Source of the DNA: Nitrospirota bacterium
Lineage (GTDB): Bacteria > Nitrospirota > Thermodesulfovibrionia > Thermodesulfovibrionales > Magnetobacteriaceae
NCBI GenBank assembly: GCA_015233045.1
Contig: JADFYL010000009.1
Coordinates: forward strand, 1 to 37,342
Direction of reading: 5' to 3'
DNA length: 37,342 nucleotides
Both the position numbers and the translations under genes were made by a program. Below the pieces are notes generated by a model, which had not been told where the DNA came from, searched no databases, and worked only from the letters and a program-made list of their open reading frames with translations. Numbering within the stretch: the stretch's first letter is position 1; each line of letters opens with the position of its first letter. Shown here in pieces: positions 1 through 7,110 of this stretch.

Positions 1-74
1 CGGAGTACCTTGTAAAGCCGATAGACAAGAACAAACTCATTGACCAGTTAAAAAAGTACGGTTTCGTAGATTAA
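1..74 (+). CDS. Response regulator receiver domain, C-terminal end (partial)
   Basis: Only the last 23 codons are inside the window, in the frame starting at base 3 and ending with TAA at 72-74. The visible peptide contains YLVKPID followed by a short amphipathic helix. YLVKP is the end of beta-5 in CheY-like receiver domains, with the conserved Lys and the cis-Pro. The protein ends about 17 residues after this motif, so the receiver domain is at the C-terminus, as in a single-domain regulator or a hybrid protein. The phosphoacceptor Asp lies outside the window, so the partner kinase and output cannot be judged. Confidence 0.75.
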   Translation, partial: EYLVKPIDKNKLIDQLKKYGFVD

Positions 75-206
75 TTTGGCGGCTGAGGTTGCCCCGTGCG
101 AGGGGCTGGCCGTGATGGGTCAGCGGCAATTGGCCTTTGGGCACCCCACCCTATCACACCGTGGTCGGAACATGGTCGGCCCGCGGCCTTCCCGTGGAGT
201 TTCGCT
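75..206 (+). other. GC-rich intergenic stretch with potential RNA hairpins
   Basis: This GC-rich gap lies between the response regulator and the first glycosyltransferase. It contains a 5-bp hairpin (GCCCC at 91-95, GGGGC at 102-106). A longer imperfect stem pairs 112-120 with 148-157, with one bulged T. A reading frame is open through it in phase with the downstream GT9 gene, but the translation is unlike any GT9 N-terminus. There is no clear U-run after either stem. It could be a structured leader or a small RNA. I do not recognise a known family. Confidence 0.3.
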
Positions 207-1355
207 GTGAAACTCAATCCATTTGACGGCCTGTTGTGCCTTTCTATGAAGGCAGTGAAGCGCCTCGATAAAAGAGATAGCAGCGAGGGCAGTTTCTCCC
301 CTGACGGCGTTAAGACAATTTTAATAATCTCGTCAACCGCCCTTGGCGACACGTTGATGTCCACGCCCGCTATCAAGGCGGTTAGGGTTCGTTACCCTGA
401 GGCGCACATCACCGCGTTGCTCAACATAAGGTATGCCGCGCTCTTTCACAGCAATCCCCATATAGACACCATTTTGCCATATTACGGCGGCTACAGGAAA
501 TTCATTCGTACCGCACTGGCCTTACGCCGTATCAGGCCTGGCCTTGCCCTTATTTTCCATGGCAACGAGCCGCAGGCAACACCGCTTGCCTACATCAGCG
601 GGGCGCGGCATATCTTCAAAATACCCATATCCAGACAATACGGCTTCCTCCTGAGTAACCAATCAAACGGGTTTGATGACCCGTGGCAGTGTCACGCCAT
701 TGATGTAAGGTTAAAGACGGCGTCCTTCGCGGGCTGCGCCACAGACGATAGAGAGATGGTGCTTGACGCAGACGCCGAAGACATAAGGCACATAAAGGCC
801 GCCCTTGCGGCACTTGGCCTAAACGGCGCAAAACCAATTATCGGCCTGCAGCCCGGCGCCGCCCAGCCCTACAAGGCATGGCCTAAGGGAGATTTTATCG
901 AACTCGGCAGACGGCTACTCAACCTATACCCGGGGGCGGGAATTGTCATCACCGGCTCACACGAGGAGCATCGCCTGTGCGACGATATAGCGGCGGCGAT
1001 AGATAGCAAGGGCGCGGTTTCCCTTGCCGGAGCCTTGTCTTTAAAGCAGCTTGCCGCGCTCGTAAAGGTTCTCTCTGTCCTGGTCACAAACGACACCGGC
1101 ACTATGCACATAGCAATAGCCCTCGGCACGAAGACCGTATCACTGTTTTGCCCTTCCAACCACTGGGGAACGGGGGCGATTACAGGGCTGCACCTGCACA
1201 GGATAATAAGCGCAGAGCGGCCATGCAGCCCCTGTGTTACGAAAAAATGCAAGGCCCCGTACTGTATGTCCGCCATAACTGTGGACGAGGTCATGGCGGC
1301 GGTAACCGACTCACTAACGGAGATTTCTGAGATAAATGAAAATAGCCATCTATAA
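207..1355 (+). CDS. Glycosyltransferase family 9 (heptosyltransferase-like)
   Basis: This is a 382-residue cytoplasmic, membrane-associated GT-B enzyme of family 9. Members transfer heptose or related sugars from nucleotide donors onto LPS core or other glycans. Visible family signatures are LGDTLMSTPA near residue 47 (N-domain glycine loop), QPGAAQPYKAWP near 214, and NDTGTMHIAIALG near 294 (donor-binding C-domain). A Cys-rich tail (CSPC, then two more Cys) near 339 is common in GT9. The open frame extends up to 96, but I chose GTG at 207 because TGGAG lies 7 nt upstream. ATG at 246 is an alternative with a poorer ribosome site. The end overlaps the next gene by 20 nt, indicating translational coupling in a three-glycosyltransferase operon. 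The acceptor is unknown. Confidence 0.85.
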   Translation: MKLNPFDGLLCLSMKAVKRLDKRDSSEGSFSPDGVKTILIISSTALGDTLMSTPAIKAVRVRYPEAHITALLNIRYAALFHSNPHIDTILPYYGGYRKFIRTALALRRIRPGLALIFHGNEPQATPLAYISGARHIFKIPISRQYGFLLSNQSNGFDDPWQCHAIDVRLKTASFAGCATDDREMVLDADAEDIRHIKAALAALGLNGAKPIIGLQPGAAQPYKAWPKGDFIELGRRLLNLYPGAGIVITGSHEEHRLCDDIAAAIDSKGAVSLAGALSLKQLAALVKVLSVLVTNDTGTMHIAIALGTKTVSLFCPSNHWGTGAITGLHLHRIISAERPCSPCVTKKCKAPYCMSAITVDEVMAAVTDSLTEISEINENSHL

Positions 1356-2466
1356 TTTAACGACAACAACGAAGGCGGGCGGCGTGGAGTCCTTTACGCT
1401 TGGCATTGCCTGCGCCCTTGCAAAAAGAGGGCACACAGTCCATATTCATGGCGGCAGGGCGGTCGGCGGAGAGAATATCGTGGAGACGGTGCATGGGCAG
1501 ATGGAATGCGTTACGGTGTTTACCTACCCCTATCTGAACCGGAGATATGTCCCGAACTTTGGCACAAGATTCAGAAAATTTGTCGAGCGTCTCTCACTCA
1601 GTATATTTGCCCTTGTCCCTCTGATACGTGGCAAATACGATATAATATACATCCACAAGCCGTATGACCTGCCTGTGGCGCTTTTGGTTGCGGCAATATC
1701 GGGCGCCAAGGCGGTGTTTAACTCCCACGGGACGGAGTTTTTCCCGGGTTACCGCTGGATGGTTAAAAGGCTCTACAAGTTTTTCTCGTGCAGTACCTAT
1801 AACGCCATTGATGTCAGGCTCAACACATCCATCAGGCCGATAGTCTTATATAACGGCATAGACACAGAACGTTTCAGGCCGTTATCTCGCAGCAAGGAAT
1901 TAATAAAGAGACACTCTATCAATGGAGAACACATCCTTATAAGCATATGTCGGCTTGTTGGATGGAAGGGGTTGCAGTACGCGATTTCCGCCCTTCCACA
2001 TATCGATAAGTCCTTGTCCATTAAATATTTTATTGGCGGCGAAGGACCTTATGAAAACACCCTCAGGCAGTTGGCCGCCGATTTGGGTGTTGCGGATAAG
2101 GTAGTGTTTCTTGGGCGGCTTCCCAATGCCGAAATCCCTGCTTATTACTCCATCGCTGATGTTGCGCTGTATCCGAGCGTGGCTGATGAGACCTTTGGCA
2201 TATCCATAGCCGAGGCTATGTCGTGCGGTATGCCGGTAGTGGCCGGCAATGTTGGCGGCATACTGGAGGTTGTTGGAGATTCAGGATTGTTAATCCCTCC
2301 TAAGGACGAACTGGCAATTGCGAAGGCGGTCAATACGCTGCTAGTGAACGATGAACTGAGGCAGAGGCTTGGCATAAGTGCCTGCGACCGTGTCTTACAC
2401 AATTTTAACTGGGACATGATAGCTGAAAGGTTTGAACAGGAAATCGGGGTTATAGGCGGTGCCTAA
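1336..2466 (+). CDS. Glycosyltransferase family 4
   Basis: This is a 376-residue GT-B retaining glycosyltransferase. The N-domain starts with MKIAIYN and has the GGVES glycine-rich acceptor loop near residues 15-19. The C-domain carries the GT4 E-x7-E signature within DETFGISIAEAM near residues 283-292, followed by the GNVGGILE loop that binds the nucleotide sugar. The length is normal for GT4. The start lies inside the 3' end of the GT9 gene and the end overlaps the next GT4 gene by 8 nt. The three enzymes are therefore almost certainly made together, probably extending one surface glycan (LPS core, O-chain or exopolysaccharide). Sugar donor and linkage cannot be inferred. Confidence 0.88.
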   Translation: MKIAIYNLTTTTKAGGVESFTLGIACALAKRGHTVHIHGGRAVGGENIVETVHGQMECVTVFTYPYLNRRYVPNFGTRFRKFVERLSLSIFALVPLIRGKYDIIYIHKPYDLPVALLVAAISGAKAVFNSHGTEFFPGYRWMVKRLYKFFSCSTYNAIDVRLNTSIRPIVLYNGIDTERFRPLSRSKELIKRHSINGEHILISICRLVGWKGLQYAISALPHIDKSLSIKYFIGGEGPYENTLRQLAADLGVADKVVFLGRLPNAEIPAYYSIADVALYPSVADETFGISIAEAMSCGMPVVAGNVGGILEVVGDSGLLIPPKDELAIAKAVNTLLVNDELRQRLGISACDRVLHNFNWDMIAERFEQEIGVIGGA

Positions 2467-3628
2467 GAGGGTATTAATGGCAGCCGCCCCGGTGCACCCC
2501 GTACCGCCCTTGAAGGGGGCCGCCGTGGAGATGTGGATTTATGAAGTCTCAAAGAGACTGGTCGGATACGAGCCACATGTCGTGTGCCTTGCCGATGAGT
2601 TTTACCCGGACAAGGAATATAAAGACGGCATTTTTTTCCATAGGATTCGCTTCGGAAGGGTATATAAGCGGCTCTTTCAGAAACTCACGAGGCTTGACCC
2701 GTTTTCGTACAACGACAGAATACTCGGATTAATCAGGGAAATCTCCCCTGAGATAGTCCATATGCACAATTCAATAAAGCGCTTTACCCCGCTGATAAAG
2801 GCCGTTAGAGACGGCGGCCTCAGCCGTACGATGCTCCACGTGCAGAACGAATTCCCAGTTGATGAGCCGCTTGAGCTGGATGCCTTCACCGGCTGCAGCC
2901 AGTACATAATGAATCACTATGCGGGGAAACCCATTGCCGCCGCCCATAAGTTTTGTATCTATAACGGTGTTGATCTGGACAGGTTCAGGGATTTCAGGGA
3001 TGTGCCGGAGTTAAGGGACGCGATTCGGGGGCGTTTTGGCATAAAGAAAGACGACTTCGTAGCCATCTTTGTTGGTCGGGTGTCGCCGGAGAAGGGGGTT
3101 GAGCATTTTATTGAAAGCGCCTCTATTATTAATAAAAACATTAGTGAGAAACGGGGGATTGACGGCGTCAAATTTTTCGTAGTAGGCGAAGTTCAAAAGG
3201 GAAGCGGCGACAGGGCGAACTACGCCCGAAAGCAAATGGAAATGGCATCGGGGCTTCCCATCACATTTACAGACGTTTTCACACCGTCGAGGATACATCT
3301 GATTTACCTGCTTGGCGATGTGTTCGTATTACCATCGAATTTTGACGACCCGTTTCCCTTTGTTGCGCTTGAGGCGATGGCCACAGGGCTACCGATTGTT
3401 GCCAGAAGGAAGGGCGGCCTGACGGACTACATAGTGGACGGCGTAAACGGCCTCTTCGTGGACGAGTTCAACCCTGCAACAGGCATCGCCCAAAAGATCG
3501 AACTCCTCGCAAGCGACAAACCACTGAGAGCCACCATCGGCAAGGCGGGAAGGCAGACAATCGTGGAGCGTTTCTCATGGGACAAGATAGCACAGGAAGT
3601 GGAAAGTGCGTATAACATATTAGTTTAG
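2459..3628 (+). CDS. Glycosyltransferase family 4
   Basis: This is the third glycosyltransferase of the operon, 389 residues, starting with GTG inside the end of the preceding gene. Features include the N-terminal PPLKGAAVEMW acceptor-side loop, VGRVSPEKGVEHFIES at the start of the C-domain, and FPFVALEAMATGLPIVA near residue 298. That last segment holds the two conserved glutamates of GT4. A 25-30-residue insertion after VGRVSPEKG carries many charged residues (EKRGIDG, EVQKGSGD) and is longer than in the GT4 enzyme before it. The two GT4 proteins are not close paralogues, so they probably add different sugars. No terminator is obvious in the following 244 nt. Confidence 0.87.
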   Translation: MPKRVLMAAAPVHPVPPLKGAAVEMWIYEVSKRLVGYEPHVVCLADEFYPDKEYKDGIFFHRIRFGRVYKRLFQKLTRLDPFSYNDRILGLIREISPEIVHMHNSIKRFTPLIKAVRDGGLSRTMLHVQNEFPVDEPLELDAFTGCSQYIMNHYAGKPIAAAHKFCIYNGVDLDRFRDFRDVPELRDAIRGRFGIKKDDFVAIFVGRVSPEKGVEHFIESASIINKNISEKRGIDGVKFFVVGEVQKGSGDRANYARKQMEMASGLPITFTDVFTPSRIHLIYLLGDVFVLPSNFDDPFPFVALEAMATGLPIVARRKGGLTDYIVDGVNGLFVDEFNPATGIAQKIELLASDKPLRATIGKAGRQTIVERFSWDKIAQEVESAYNILV

Positions 3629-3866
3629 TTCTATTTATTCGATTTGTTTTTCCATAATGTTTCCCGACCATTTCCCTCTCATATGATAACTGGTTTCATG
3701 AAATGAATGAATACTAAAAGAATCGTCTCTTAATTTTCATGGGCGGGGGCGAATATTGGCCCTATTTATGAAATTTAGTAATTCAAGCCTTGTCAGTCTG
3801 TCCACTTTACTTTGTCCAGTTTTTGGGGAGTATCATATTTGATAACAACAAGACACGCAAAAAAGT

Positions 3867-3872
3867 TACAAT
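3867..3872 (+). promoter_or_regulatory. -10 box (TACAAT) directly before the ankyrin gene
   Basis: TACAAT abuts the first ATG (3873) and lies exactly 6 nt before the second in-frame ATG (3879). No Shine-Dalgarno sequence precedes either ATG. The -35 side is weak (ACAACA at 16-nt spacing). If the box is active, the transcript would begin at or next to ATG 3879 and be leaderless. Confidence 0.4.
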
Positions 3873-4787
3873 ATGGCTATGAAGAGTTGGTGGCAGGTCT
3901 GGAAAACAGTCAGAGATGTCAACGCAAGAAACAGTGACGGCTGGTCGGTGCTCATGCTTGAAGTTGACAGAGAGAACTCTGAAGGCGTCAACGCCCTTAT
4001 CGCCGCAGGTGCGGATGTCAGCGCAAGAAACAACGACGGCTGGACTGCGCTTATGTTTGCCGCTTCCAGACGTAATGTGGACATTGTCAAACTCCTTGTC
4101 ACCGCTGGCGCGGACATCAACGCAAAAAACAATGACGGCTGGACTGCGCTTATGTTTGCCGCCAACAAAGAGAGCGCTGACGCTGTAAGAACCCTTATCG
4201 CCGCCGGTGCTGATGTCAACGCGAAGACTGAGGACGGTGGTACGGCCCTAATGTTTGCCGCTAACACCGGAAGTGTGGATGTTGTAAGAACCCTTATCGC
4301 CGCCGGTGCTGATGTCAACGCGAAAAACAATGACTGCTGGTGTGCGCTCATCCTGGCCGCAACGGAGCGCTCTGTAGGTTGTATCAGGGCGCTTGCCGCC
4401 GCCGGTGCGGATATCAACGCGAAAAACAATAACGGTGTTACGGCGCTTATGGATGCCGCCGCTAGACGTAATGTGGACATTGTAAGAACCCTTATCGCCG
4501 CCGGTGCGGACGTCAACGCGAAAAACAATGACGGCACTACGGCGCTGATGGCCGCCGTCCCAACCCGCTCGGACTTAATACTGGAGTGGGAGGAGTATGG
4601 CCAGCCTATGGCGGCCTCACTTGAGGACTCCGCACGGTGCATCAAAGCTCTTGTCGCCGCTGGCGCGGACGTCAACGCGAAAAACAATAACGGTGTTACG
4701 GCGCTTATGTTCGCCTCCGACAAGGGCACTGTGGATAGTGTCAGGGTACTTATCGCCGCCGGTGCGGACGCAAGCTCAATCAGGTAA
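3873..4787 (+). CDS. Ankyrin-repeat protein (eight 33-residue repeats)
   Basis: The protein is almost entirely ankyrin repeats with the consensus NAKNNDGWTALMFAA then VRTLIAAGADV. Eight units are countable, and the seventh contains an insertion of about 20 residues between its two helices. There is no signal peptide or membrane segment, so it should be a cytosolic protein-binding scaffold. At DNA level the 99-nt units are very similar, with strings such as CTTATCGCCGCCGGTGC recurring nearly unchanged, which suggests recent expansion and possible copy-number variation. Start choice: ATG 3873 gives the longest frame, but ATG 3879 fits the adjacent -10 box as a leaderless start. Partner and role are unknown. 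A long reverse-strand frame here is only a shadow of the repeats. Confidence 0.85.
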   Translation: MAMKSWWQVWKTVRDVNARNSDGWSVLMLEVDRENSEGVNALIAAGADVSARNNDGWTALMFAASRRNVDIVKLLVTAGADINAKNNDGWTALMFAANKESADAVRTLIAAGADVNAKTEDGGTALMFAANTGSVDVVRTLIAAGADVNAKNNDCWCALILAATERSVGCIRALAAAGADINAKNNNGVTALMDAAARRNVDIVRTLIAAGADVNAKNNDGTTALMAAVPTRSDLILEWEEYGQPMAASLEDSARCIKALVAAGADVNAKNNNGVTALMFASDKGTVDSVRVLIAAGADASSIR

Positions 4788-4811
4788 GACTGATGGGTTC
4801 AAAAATATCGC

Positions 4812-4840
4812 TTGCAACGTGTATTGCCAAGTGATATACT
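4812..4840 (+). promoter_or_regulatory. Sigma70-like promoter for the 68-aa/nucleotidyltransferase pair
   Basis: TTGCAA at 4812-4817, a 17-nt spacer, then TATACT at 4835-4840. The -10 box ends 6 nt before ATG 4847, which would place transcription start on the A of the start codon. There is no Shine-Dalgarno sequence in between. Confidence 0.6.
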
Positions 4841-4846
4841 CTAATT

Positions 4847-5053
4847 ATGAATGGTCAACTGAAAGAGATAGAGACTCTATATCGCATTGCCTTTGAAAAA
4901 TATGGCGCGGTTGCCTTGTGGAGCAGCCACCCTGTGCCGAATCCTACCCGCGAAGATGCCTTAGCCATCGTGCGGAGCCTGAGAGTTGAAGGTGACCTTG
5001 CGGCACGTCGGCTGGCAGAGCAAATTGAGAAGGTCTGCCGTGCCGCTGTCTAA
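4847..5053 (+). CDS. Small protein paired with AbiEii-like nucleotidyltransferase
   Basis: This 68-residue, mostly helical protein has no membrane segment. It has LYRIAFEKYG near the N-terminus, a conserved-looking LWSSHPVPNPTREDAL centre and a charged C-terminal helix rich in Ala, Arg and Glu. It begins at ATG 4847, 6 nt after a good -10 box, and its last 14 nt overlap the GTG start of the nucleotidyltransferase gene, so the two are translationally coupled. The arrangement of a small upstream gene overlapping an AbiEii-type nucleotidyltransferase suggests a cognate partner or antitoxin. That role is inferred from context only, because AbiEi-type antitoxins are larger and wHTH-containing. I do not recognise a named domain. 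Confidence 0.65.
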   Translation: MNGQLKEIETLYRIAFEKYGAVALWSSHPVPNPTREDALAIVRSLRVEGDLAARRLAEQIEKVCRAAV

Positions 5054-5861
5054 AATTCAGACAGAGATTTTGTGTCTTCTGGCCACGTACCGTGACCCCG
5101 AAAGTTATGTTGCTGGCAGCGCGCCTTTAAACAAAGATGAGCCACGCTATTCAGGTGACATCGACATTTTCCATGACCGCGAAGAAAGGGTGGCGCAGGC
5201 GGTGGAGGTGGACAGCGCTGTCTTGCAGGCCAATGGTTACGCCCTCCAATGGCTGCGACGCGAGCCGACCTTCTACGCCACGCTGGCCTCAAAGGAAGAC
5301 AGTTCAACAAAGCTGGAGTGGGTGGTTGACAGCGACTTCCGGTTTTTTCCGACTGTGCGGGATGATACTTTCGGCTACATCCTTCATCCCGTAGATCTTG
5401 CCATGAATAAGGTAATGGCGGCAGCCGGGCGGCGAGAGCCGCGTGACGTGGTGGATTTAGTAACGATCAATGACCGTGTTTTGCCGATAGGCGCCGTTAT
5501 CATTGCCGCGGTTGATAAGTCCCCCGGGTTCACGCCCGAGGGGCTTATCAACGAAATCCGCCGCATTGCCCGTTATACGGAGGCCGACTTTCGGCGCGTT
5601 GCCAGCGAACCGCCTGTTGATGCCGCGGCGGCTATGACACGGTTGCGGCGAGTTCTGGATGAAGCCGAATCCTTTGTCGCCCTGATGCCGACCGATAAAA
5701 TAGGGCTATTATTCCTGAAGGATGGAGAAGTGGTTCAGCCTGACCCTTACCGCTTGGAAGACTATCAGACTCATACGGGGCAAAGGCGCGGCCAATGGCC
5801 TTCATCCCCTGAAATCGCCGCGGCTATGTTAGAAAAGTACAATCCACCAAAGCCGCTTTAA
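5040..5861 (+). CDS. Nucleotidyltransferase-fold protein, AbiEii/AbiGii-like
   Basis: This 273-residue protein has an N-terminal nucleotidyltransferase fold. It shows GSAPLN near residues 26-31, then PRYSGDIDIF near 35-44, where D40 and D42 form the metal-binding DxD pair of the pol-beta-type superfamily. FILHP-like YILHPVDLAMNKVMAA (around residue 120) and REPRDVVDLV match the helical segment seen in the AbiEii/AbiGii toxin family (PF08843). Known members are type IV toxins acting on tRNA or related targets. Whether this one is toxic is inference. The open frame extends to 4986, but GTG 5040 places the start just before the conserved LSKIQTEIL helix and within the end of the small partner gene. 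The next gene converges with a 9-nt gap. Confidence 0.75.
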   Translation: MPLSKIQTEILCLLATYRDPESYVAGSAPLNKDEPRYSGDIDIFHDREERVAQAVEVDSAVLQANGYALQWLRREPTFYATLASKEDSSTKLEWVVDSDFRFFPTVRDDTFGYILHPVDLAMNKVMAAAGRREPRDVVDLVTINDRVLPIGAVIIAAVDKSPGFTPEGLINEIRRIARYTEADFRRVASEPPVDAAAAMTRLRRVLDEAESFVALMPTDKIGLLFLKDGEVVQPDPYRLEDYQTHTGQRRGQWPSSPEIAAAMLEKYNPPKPL

Positions 5862-5870
5862 GAGGTGCCG

Positions 5871-6872
5871 CTATTGCTGGTATATATCTGGATATGTCAC
5901 GTAGACTATTTCATCCTCTATGCTCCCAGGCATGAGGTAGTGTTTAACAAATGCCGCTTCCCCTGTGTCTCCGAAGTAGGTCTTCATCCGGAACATTACC
6001 CTGATGGTCTCCACTTTTATATTCTTGTCCGTAGCGTCTATCACCACCTCAAGCGGGAAGGAATTGGCATGGTCAATGCCCGGGCAGGAGTTCTTACTTG
6101 TTACCCGATTTTCGCCGGTTATGGAAAACGCGGTTTTTTCAAGCTCCTTTTTTGAAATCCCAAGAAATGCCATCCCCTTGTCCGGCATATCAATTGAGTA
6201 AACCAGATAATACCCCTTTTTGTTTCGGGTTAGGCTGCGTTGTATGTACTTTGAAATAGTGTTTACAAGTCTTTCGCTTTTATATTTTGCCGTATAAATC
6301 CTGACGACGTTGTCTTCAATAACGCCACCGCCTATGCCTGGTATTCTGTTTTCATCAAGTTGTTGGCCCTCTTCTTTTGTTACATTTTTGCCGCTGACAG
6401 CCCCCTGCAACAACCCTGCCAGAGTCTTAACCGTCTCCAAAGACACGCTTTCAAGCTCTGGCGAAATCATCCTGTTTAGCGCCAACGGGTTGAGCAATGA
6501 TACATTCGTACCTTGCTCGTTACTGTAAATATTTATTTTTAAAGGATAAACAAACTTTGCATATGGAGATACCCCATATATTTTATTCCAGTATGTTTCG
6601 TTATGAATTATCAGTACTTTGGTTTTGAATTTACACATGTCCGGCACAGCGGGATAAAAAGCCCCCACCACTTCCCAGCCATTTGCCTTCAATGCCTCTG
6701 ATATTTTGGAAGATACCAGATCAACGCTGCCGCTTATCTTCTCAACCAGCTTGATGTATATTTTGTGACTTTCCTGAGGGACATTGCCGCTGTCCTTGTC
6801 TTCCCCAAACGCGCAAACCGGTACCAGTACCATCGCTAATAATAGGATGCAAATTCTGAGTCTATTTCTCAT
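5871..6872 (-). CDS. Secreted protein with DUF302-like N-terminal domain
   Basis: The protein has 333 residues. A signal peptide covers about residues 1-22 (positive start, hydrophobic core, cleavage after CAFG). Residues about 40-130 resemble a DUF302 domain: a helix (SSKISEALKANGWEVVGAF), then a strand with VLIIHNETYWNKI and a KFVYPLKINIYSNEQGTNVSLLNP segment, which match the alternating DUF302 pattern. The C-terminal 180 residues are unfamiliar. One Cys in the mature N-domain and one in the C-part could pair. A Shine-Dalgarno AGGAGG lies 8 nt before the ATG. The gene is monocistronic, converging with the nucleotidyltransferase and divergent from the DUF350 operon. Function is unknown. DUF302 assignment is by pattern only and moderately sure. 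Confidence 0.7.
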   Translation of the reverse strand: MRNRLRICILLLAMVLVPVCAFGEDKDSGNVPQESHKIYIKLVEKISGSVDLVSSKISEALKANGWEVVGAFYPAVPDMCKFKTKVLIIHNETYWNKIYGVSPYAKFVYPLKINIYSNEQGTNVSLLNPLALNRMISPELESVSLETVKTLAGLLQGAVSGKNVTKEEGQQLDENRIPGIGGGVIEDNVVRIYTAKYKSERLVNTISKYIQRSLTRNKKGYYLVYSIDMPDKGMAFLGISKKELEKTAFSITGENRVTSKNSCPGIDHANSFPLEVVIDATDKNIKVETIRVMFRMKTYFGDTGEAAFVKHYLMPGSIEDEIVYVTYPDIYQQ

Positions 6873-6901
6873 GCTGTTGTCCTCCTGTTGTCCACTTAAG
6901 G

Positions 6902-6946
6902 CTATTAATCACCTGCCTATTAACCACCTGCCTATTAACCACCTGC
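6902..6946 (-). repeat. Three tandem 15-bp repeats in the 5' leader of the DUF302-like gene
   Basis: Units are 6902-6916, 6917-6931 and 6932-6946. The last two are identical and the first differs at one base. Read on the minus strand the unit is GCAGGTGGTTAATAG, so the transcript would carry three AGGTG-containing motifs 30-75 nt before the start codon. They sit between the predicted promoter and the ribosome site. They could be a protein- or RNA-binding iteration or simple slippage product. Confidence 0.8.
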
Positions 6947-6971
6947 CGTTGCTGCCTCACCATGCCAGTAC

Positions 6972-7001
6972 ATGTTAATCTATCGCGTCCTTCTTTGTCA
7001 A
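6972..7001 (-). promoter_or_regulatory. Promoter for the DUF302-like gene
   Basis: On the minus strand there is a perfect TTGACA (plus-strand 6996-7001), an 18-nt spacer and TAACAT (6972-6977). Transcription would begin near 6965 and give a leader of about 93 nt that contains the 15-bp tandem repeats. Confidence 0.45.
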
Positions 7002-7031
7002 ATTATCCCTTAATTATTAACGGTGCCACGT

Positions 7032-7061
7032 TTGACTAAACAGCCGTCAATGTGGTAATTT
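7032..7061 (+). promoter_or_regulatory. Promoter for the DUF350/YgiB-like/ATP-grasp operon
   Basis: TTGACT at 7032-7037, an 18-nt spacer, then TAATTT at 7056-7061. Transcription start would be near 7067-7068, i.e. at the ATG of a 12-codon reading frame that precedes the DUF350 gene. Confidence 0.4.
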
Positions 7062-7066
7062 GTTTT

Positions 7067-7105
7067 ATGGAACGACGGCGTGATTACAGCTATGGCGTGG
7101 TGTAA
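7067..7105 (+). CDS. Possible 12-codon leader peptide (MERRRDYSYGVV)
   Basis: A short reading frame starts at ATG 7067, 5 nt after a candidate -10 box, and ends with TAA 5 nt before the DUF350 start codon. It would be leaderless and could couple translation into the operon. Coding evidence is weak at this length. The frame could be chance, and no attenuator hairpin is evident. Confidence 0.25.
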   Translation: MERRRDYSYGVV

Positions 7106-7110
7106 ACTGC

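Noticed and set aside
96-206. N-terminal extension of the GT9 gene from GTG 96
   Set aside because: It adds 37 residues with no GT9 similarity, crosses a hairpin and lacks a ribosome site, while GTG 207 has one.
3629-3872. tRNA or terminator in the gap after the GT operon
   Set aside because: I found no cloverleaf, and no GC stem followed by a T-run.
3866-4729. 287-aa reverse-strand open frame opposite the ankyrin gene
   Set aside because: It mirrors the ankyrin repeats as low-complexity ALTSAPAA strings. The forward frame has real ankyrin consensus, so this is a shadow.
5865-6155. 96-aa plus-strand frame after the nucleotidyltransferase
   Set aside because: It is a shadow of the DUF302-like gene, whose signal peptide, ribosome site and domain pattern fix the minus strand.
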